Shown here: one piece after another, positions 6,213 to 8,859 of the stretch | Layout of the letters: the number at the start of each line of letters is the position of its first letter | Numbering within the stretch: the first letter of the stretch is position 1 | Assembly: GCA_964541695.1 (NCBI GenBank) | Contig: CAZIRB010000090.1 | Location: 1-8,859, forward strand | Origin: CAZKGE01 sp964541695 | GTDB lineage: Bacteria > Bacillota > Clostridia > Christensenellales > CAG-138 | Length of the DNA stretch: 8,859 bases | Reading direction: 5' to 3' | Translations under genes and position numbers: made by a program | The notes under the pieces: model-generated | Databases searched by the model: none | Told to the model about the DNA's origin: nothing | Seen by the model: the letters and a program-made list of their open reading frames with translations, nothing else

Positions 6213-7619
6213 ATGAAGGAACGGCTGTCGGCATCGCTGCGCAAACGCCTGGTCTTTACCGTGGTTCCCACGCTTGCGCTGCTTATGTTCTTCACGCGCA
6301 GCACCATTGTCAACCCGCCGGAGCGGCTCGCGTCGCTGTTTGTCGCGGCGCTGCTGACGTTCCTGTTCCTGCTGCTTGGCATCCGCTTCATACCGGTGTG
6401 GATGCAGGCATGGAGCGGCCTGCCGGAACTCGACGCGCACGCCGCCGACGGCAAGCGCTCCGGCCGGTATGCGCGGCTGCACCCGTTCTGGCGGGTCGTG
6501 CTGCTGCTCGCGCTGTTCCGCGTCGCGCTGTTTCTGCTTGCGTACCTGTTCGCGATCAAAAAAAACGGTTATCAGGGCGGCGTGTTCGACACGATCGGCC
6601 TGTGGAACCCGGTCAGCTTCGACGCGCGGCACTATCTCAGCATCGCCGAAAACTGGTACCAGCCGCAGGGCGAGGACCGGTTTTTGCTTGTGTTCTTCCC
6701 GTTTTATCCGATCGTCGTGCGCATCTTCTACGTCGTGTTCCGCGACTATCTGATCTCGGGCCTGTTCGTTTCGAACGTCGCGTGCGTGTTCGCGGGCTAC
6801 GTGTTCTACGAGCTGGCGCTCATCGACATGGACCGCGACACCGCGATGCGGAGCCTCAAGTATCTTTGTGTCCTGCCCGCGAGCGTGCTGCTCTCCGCGC
6901 CGCTGTCCGACAGCCTGTTTCTGCTGCTGTCGGTTTCGGTCATGTACTTTGCGCGCAAGAAGAACTACCCCGCCGCCTGCGTGCTGGGCTTCTTTGCCGC
7001 GTTTACGCGGCTGCTCGGCGTGCTGCTGTTCGTGCCCGTCTGTTTCGAGGTCGTCGCCGACGTCATGCGCGACCGCCGGGAGGGCCGCACGCGCGCGGAC
7101 GAGACGTTCAAGCGCATCGTCGACATCGCTTCGCTCGCCGTCATCCCGCTCGGGCTTGGCCTGTACCTGTTCATCAACTACCGCGTGTCGGGCAACGCGT
7201 TCCAGTTTTTGACCTACCAGGCCGAAAACTGGCAGCAGACCCCCGGCTGGTTCTTCCACACCGCGGGCTACCAGTTCGACAGCCTGCTCGCGTCGTTCTC
7301 GAACGGCAGCCTGTCGAAGGTGCTCGGGCTCTGGCTGCCGAACCTGATCTTCCTTTTCGGCTCGCTTGCGCTCGTGCTGGCTGCGGTCAAAAAACTGCGC
7401 CCGTCGTACACGGCGTATTTTGTCGCGTACTATCTGATCAGCATGGGCGCGACATGGCTGCTCTCCGCGCCGCGATATATGGTCGCAGCGTTCCCCGTTT
7501 CCCTCGCGCTCGGGCTGCTGACGAAAAATAAATGGACGGACGCGTTTGCAACGACGCTGTGCGCGCTGGGCCTGGTCGGGTACCTGTACGCGTTCGTCAT
7601 GCATTGGAACGTATATTGA
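6213..7619 (+). CDS. Polytopic PIG-V-like mannosyltransferase family protein (GT-C fold)
   Basis: This integral membrane protein of 468 residues has roughly ten or more hydrophobic helices. The N-terminal part adds two helices (about 13-30 and 40-60) and a polar loop before the region resembling the PIG-V/Mannosyl_trans2 family. In that region the first extracytoplasmic loop carries W131 and DARHY (137-141), the W...D..HY pattern that holds the catalytic acidic residue in these GT-C enzymes. FFPFYP (161-166) and, near the C-terminus, SAPRYMVAAFP (418-428) are further family-type motifs. Such enzymes use polyprenyl-phosphate sugars outside the membrane. In bacteria the acceptor is generally unknown, so mannose as the donor sugar is not certain. 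The start at 6213 lies 13 bases after the preceding stop with only a weak AGG site. Upstream in-frame codons would overlap the previous gene extensively. The chromate transporter gene follows after one base. Confidence 0.82.
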   Translation: MKERLSASLRKRLVFTVVPTLALLMFFTRSTIVNPPERLASLFVAALLTFLFLLLGIRFIPVWMQAWSGLPELDAHAADGKRSGRYARLHPFWRVVLLLALFRVALFLLAYLFAIKKNGYQGGVFDTIGLWNPVSFDARHYLSIAENWYQPQGEDRFLLVFFPFYPIVVRIFYVVFRDYLISGLFVSNVACVFAGYVFYELALIDMDRDTAMRSLKYLCVLPASVLLSAPLSDSLFLLLSVSVMYFARKKNYPAACVLGFFAAFTRLLGVLLFVPVCFEVVADVMRDRREGRTRADETFKRIVDIASLAVIPLGLGLYLFINYRVSGNAFQFLTYQAENWQQTPGWFFHTAGYQFDSLLASFSNGSLSKVLGLWLPNLIFLFGSLALVLAAVKKLRPSYTAYFVAYYLISMGATWLLSAPRYMVAAFPVSLALGLLTKNKWTDAFATTLCALGLVGYLYAFVMHWNVY

Positions 7620-7620
7620 G

Positions 7621-8154
7621 ATGTCAAAACTGCTAACGCTGTTTCTCACGTTTACAAAAATCGGCGCATTTCTATTCGGCGGCGGCTATTCGATGCTGCC
7701 GCTGCTGATCCGCGAGCTCGTGGAGAGCAAGGGCTGGACGACCGAGGAGGAGCTGCTCGACTACTTCGCGCTCTCGCAGTGCGTCCCGGGCGTGATCTCC
7801 GTCAACACGGCCACGTTCGTAGGTTACAAGCTGCGCGGCCTGCCCGGCGCCATATGCGCCACGCTCGGCGTGATATTCGTGCCGATCCTCGTCATCCTCG
7901 GCATCGCGATCGCGCTGAAAAACCTTTGGCAGAACCCGATCGTCGTGCACGCGTTTGCCGGGATCCGCGTCGCCGTCGCCGCGCTCATCATTGCCGCGGT
8001 GGTCCGGCTTTTGCGCACCGCCGTACACGACTGGTTCGGCATCGCGCTGTGCGTCGCCGCGTTCGTGTTGGTCGGCCTGCTCGGCCAGTCGCCCGTGTAC
8101 GTCGTGCTCGGCGGCGCCGCGCTCGGACTCGTCTACGGGAGGCTGCGCCGATGA
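7621..8154 (+). CDS. Chromate transporter family protein, first half (short CHR type)
   Basis: This single CHR domain of 177 residues has about five or six hydrophobic segments. The family landmarks are FTKIGAFLFGGGYSMLP (11-27), the Gly-triplet and Pro of the first helix, and QCVPGVISVNTATFVGY (53-69). Long CHR proteins contain two such domains, while Bacillota often encode them as two adjacent short proteins that act together, as here with the next gene. Chromate export is the named activity. Many family members have unproven substrates, so anion transport in the cytoplasmic membrane is the safer statement. The ATG follows the TGA of the glycosyltransferase gene after one base, and its stop overlaps the start of the partner, so translation is probably coupled in both directions. 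No sensor or reductase gene for chromate is visible nearby. Confidence 0.93.
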   Translation: MSKLLTLFLTFTKIGAFLFGGGYSMLPLLIRELVESKGWTTEEELLDYFALSQCVPGVISVNTATFVGYKLRGLPGAICATLGVIFVPILVILGIAIALKNLWQNPIVVHAFAGIRVAVAALIIAAVVRLLRTAVHDWFGIALCVAAFVLVGLLGQSPVYVVLGGAALGLVYGRLRR

Positions 8155-8720
8155 ATCCGCTGCTGTACGTATTCCTCGCGTTTGTGAAGATCGGCCTGTT
8201 CGCCGTGGGCGGCGGGCTTGCGACCATCCCGTTTTTGACCGAGCTAATGCGGCAGCGGCCGCAGTGGTTTACCGCGCCGACGCTGCCGGATATCGTCGCG
8301 ATCGCGGAGTCCACGCCGGGCCCGATCGGCATCAACGCGGCGACGTTCGTCGGTTATTCGGCCGCGGGCATCCCCGGCGCGGTCATCGCCTCGCTCGCGC
8401 TGGCGCTGCCCTCGCTTGTGATCGTATCCCTCATCGCGCGGTATTTGAACAAGTACCGCAGCTCGCCGCTCGTGGAGAACGCGTTCTCCGGCCTCCGCCC
8501 CGCGGTCGCCGGCCTGATCGCGGCGTCGGCGCTGACGCTGCTGCAGGCGGCCGTCTTGGCCGGACCGCTTTCAGCCGGGCTGTTTGCCGCCCTGCGCCCC
8601 GCAAACCTCGTGCTTTTGGCCGTACTGCTTTTTGTGCTGCTGTGGGAGCGCACGAAGCGGCTGCATCCGATCCTGTTCATCCTGTTCGGCGCGGCCGCCG
8701 GCATCCTATTCAGCCTGTGA
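8151..8720 (+). CDS. Chromate transporter family protein, second half (short CHR type)
   Basis: This protein of 189 residues is a CHR domain paralogous to the preceding one. Its motifs FVKIGLFAVGGGLATIP (11-27) and ESTPGPIGINAATFVGY (53-69) fall at exactly the same residue numbers as in the partner. That alignment argues for an ancient tandem duplication. Several further hydrophobic segments follow up to the C-terminus. The pair should form the complete two-domain transporter in the cytoplasmic membrane. The start ATG 8151-8153 overlaps the preceding TGA as ATGA, and GGGAGG (8138-8143) inside the upstream gene provides the ribosome binding site seven bases away. The substrate is inferred from the family name only. 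No T-rich terminator follows. The gene ends 14 bases before the -35 of the tRNA promoter. Confidence 0.93.
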   Translation: MNPLLYVFLAFVKIGLFAVGGGLATIPFLTELMRQRPQWFTAPTLPDIVAIAESTPGPIGINAATFVGYSAAGIPGAVIASLALALPSLVIVSLIARYLNKYRSSPLVENAFSGLRPAVAGLIAASALTLLQAAVLAGPLSAGLFAALRPANLVLLAVLLFVLLWERTKRLHPILFILFGAAAGILFSL

Positions 8721-8749
8721 GCGCGATTCCGCCGTTGACAGGATCGCGC
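8721..8749 (+). other. Inverted repeat overlapping the tRNA promoter
   Basis: GCGCGAT (8721-8727) pairs with ATCGCGC (8743-8749) around a 15-base spacer that contains the TTGACA of the tRNA-Leu promoter. There is no T-tract, so it is a poor terminator. It could be a weak 3' end for the transporter transcript or a protein-binding site. Confidence 0.35.
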
Positions 8750-8762
8750 AGGATGCTACAAT
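8735..8762 (+). promoter_or_regulatory. Promoter of tRNA-Leu
   Basis: A perfect -35 TTGACA (8735-8740) and -10 TACAAT (8757-8762) are separated by 16 bases. TG at 8754-8755 also gives an extended -10. The start point would fall near 8769, a few bases before the mature tRNA. Confidence 0.85.
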
Positions 8763-8774
8763 AGAAATTGCTGT

Positions 8775-8857
8775 GCGGCTGTGGTGGAACGGCATACACA
8801 ACGGACTTAAAATCCGTCGGCGAAAGCTTGCGGGTTCAAATCCCGCCAGCCGCACCA
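8775..8857 (+). tRNA. tRNA-Leu (anticodon UAA)
   Basis: The cloverleaf is complete. The acceptor stem pairs GCGGCTG (8775-8781) with CAGCCGC (8847-8853), with discriminator A8854 and an encoded CCA (8855-8857). The anticodon stem pairs ACGGA (8801-8805) with TCCGT (8813-8817), and the loop CTTAAAA places TAA at 8808-8810, reading UUA. A class II variable arm (8818-8829, GC-GAAA-GC hairpin) fits leucine. The T arm pairs GCGGG with CCCGC around TTCAAAT (8830-8846). UUA is expected to be a rare codon in such a GC-rich genome. Confidence 0.97.
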
Positions 8858-8859
8858 AA

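Noticed and set aside
6117..7649. A 510-codon minus-strand open frame opposite the glycosyltransferase
   Set aside because: It is very rich in Arg, Glu, Gln and His, as expected for the complement of a Leu/Phe/Val-rich membrane protein gene.
8775..8857. tRNA-Leu as an integration site for a mobile element
   Set aside because: The window ends two bases after the CCA, and no integrase or duplicated tRNA 3' end is visible, so there is nothing to support it.

Overview
The window comes from a GC-rich chromosome that is most likely a member of the Bacillota, probably Clostridia. The main evidence is a tRNA-Cys-type T-box leader in front of cysE-cysS, the nfeD-floA pair, strong GGAGG ribosome binding sites, and a chain of GC-rich palindromes of the kind I associate with gut Clostridia. 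No phage, transposase, CRISPR or plasmid genes are visible, and the gene content is mostly that of an ordinary chromosome.

Layout, left to right. Positions 1-522 (+) hold the 3' end of an ABC exporter gene, closed by a strong hairpin terminator (535-572) that looks usable from both strands. Positions 573-758 contain no credible gene but carry a compact series of palindromes that looks like an interspersed repeat. A minus-strand operon follows: promoter (3723-3752), T-box leader (3428-3716), cysE (2704-3417), cysS (1288-2673) and a small three-helix membrane protein (759-1271). It ends facing the ABC transporter gene. CysE makes O-acetylserine for cysteine synthesis and CysS charges tRNA-Cys. 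The T-box should raise transcription of both when uncharged tRNA-Cys accumulates.

On the plus strand, a divergent extended -10 promoter (3835-3865) starts a run of closely spaced genes: an NfeD-family protein (3925-4446), the flotillin-like FloA (4561-5544), a single-helix protein with a Pro/Ala-rich linker (5549-6199), a polytopic PIG-V-like mannosyltransferase (6213-7619), and two short chromate-transporter-family proteins (7621-8154 and 8151-8720). Only the nfeD-floA gap exceeds about 15 bases, so these six genes could be one transcript. NfeD and FloA organise membrane domains, and the next two products are also membrane proteins. A tRNA-Leu(UAA) gene with its own promoter closes the window (8735-8857).

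Most worth a second look are the T-box and its specificity evidence, the cysteine-rich tail on CysE, the palindrome array at 591-750, and the unassigned membrane proteins beside cysS and floA. I do not see clear evidence for a wholly new multi-gene system.
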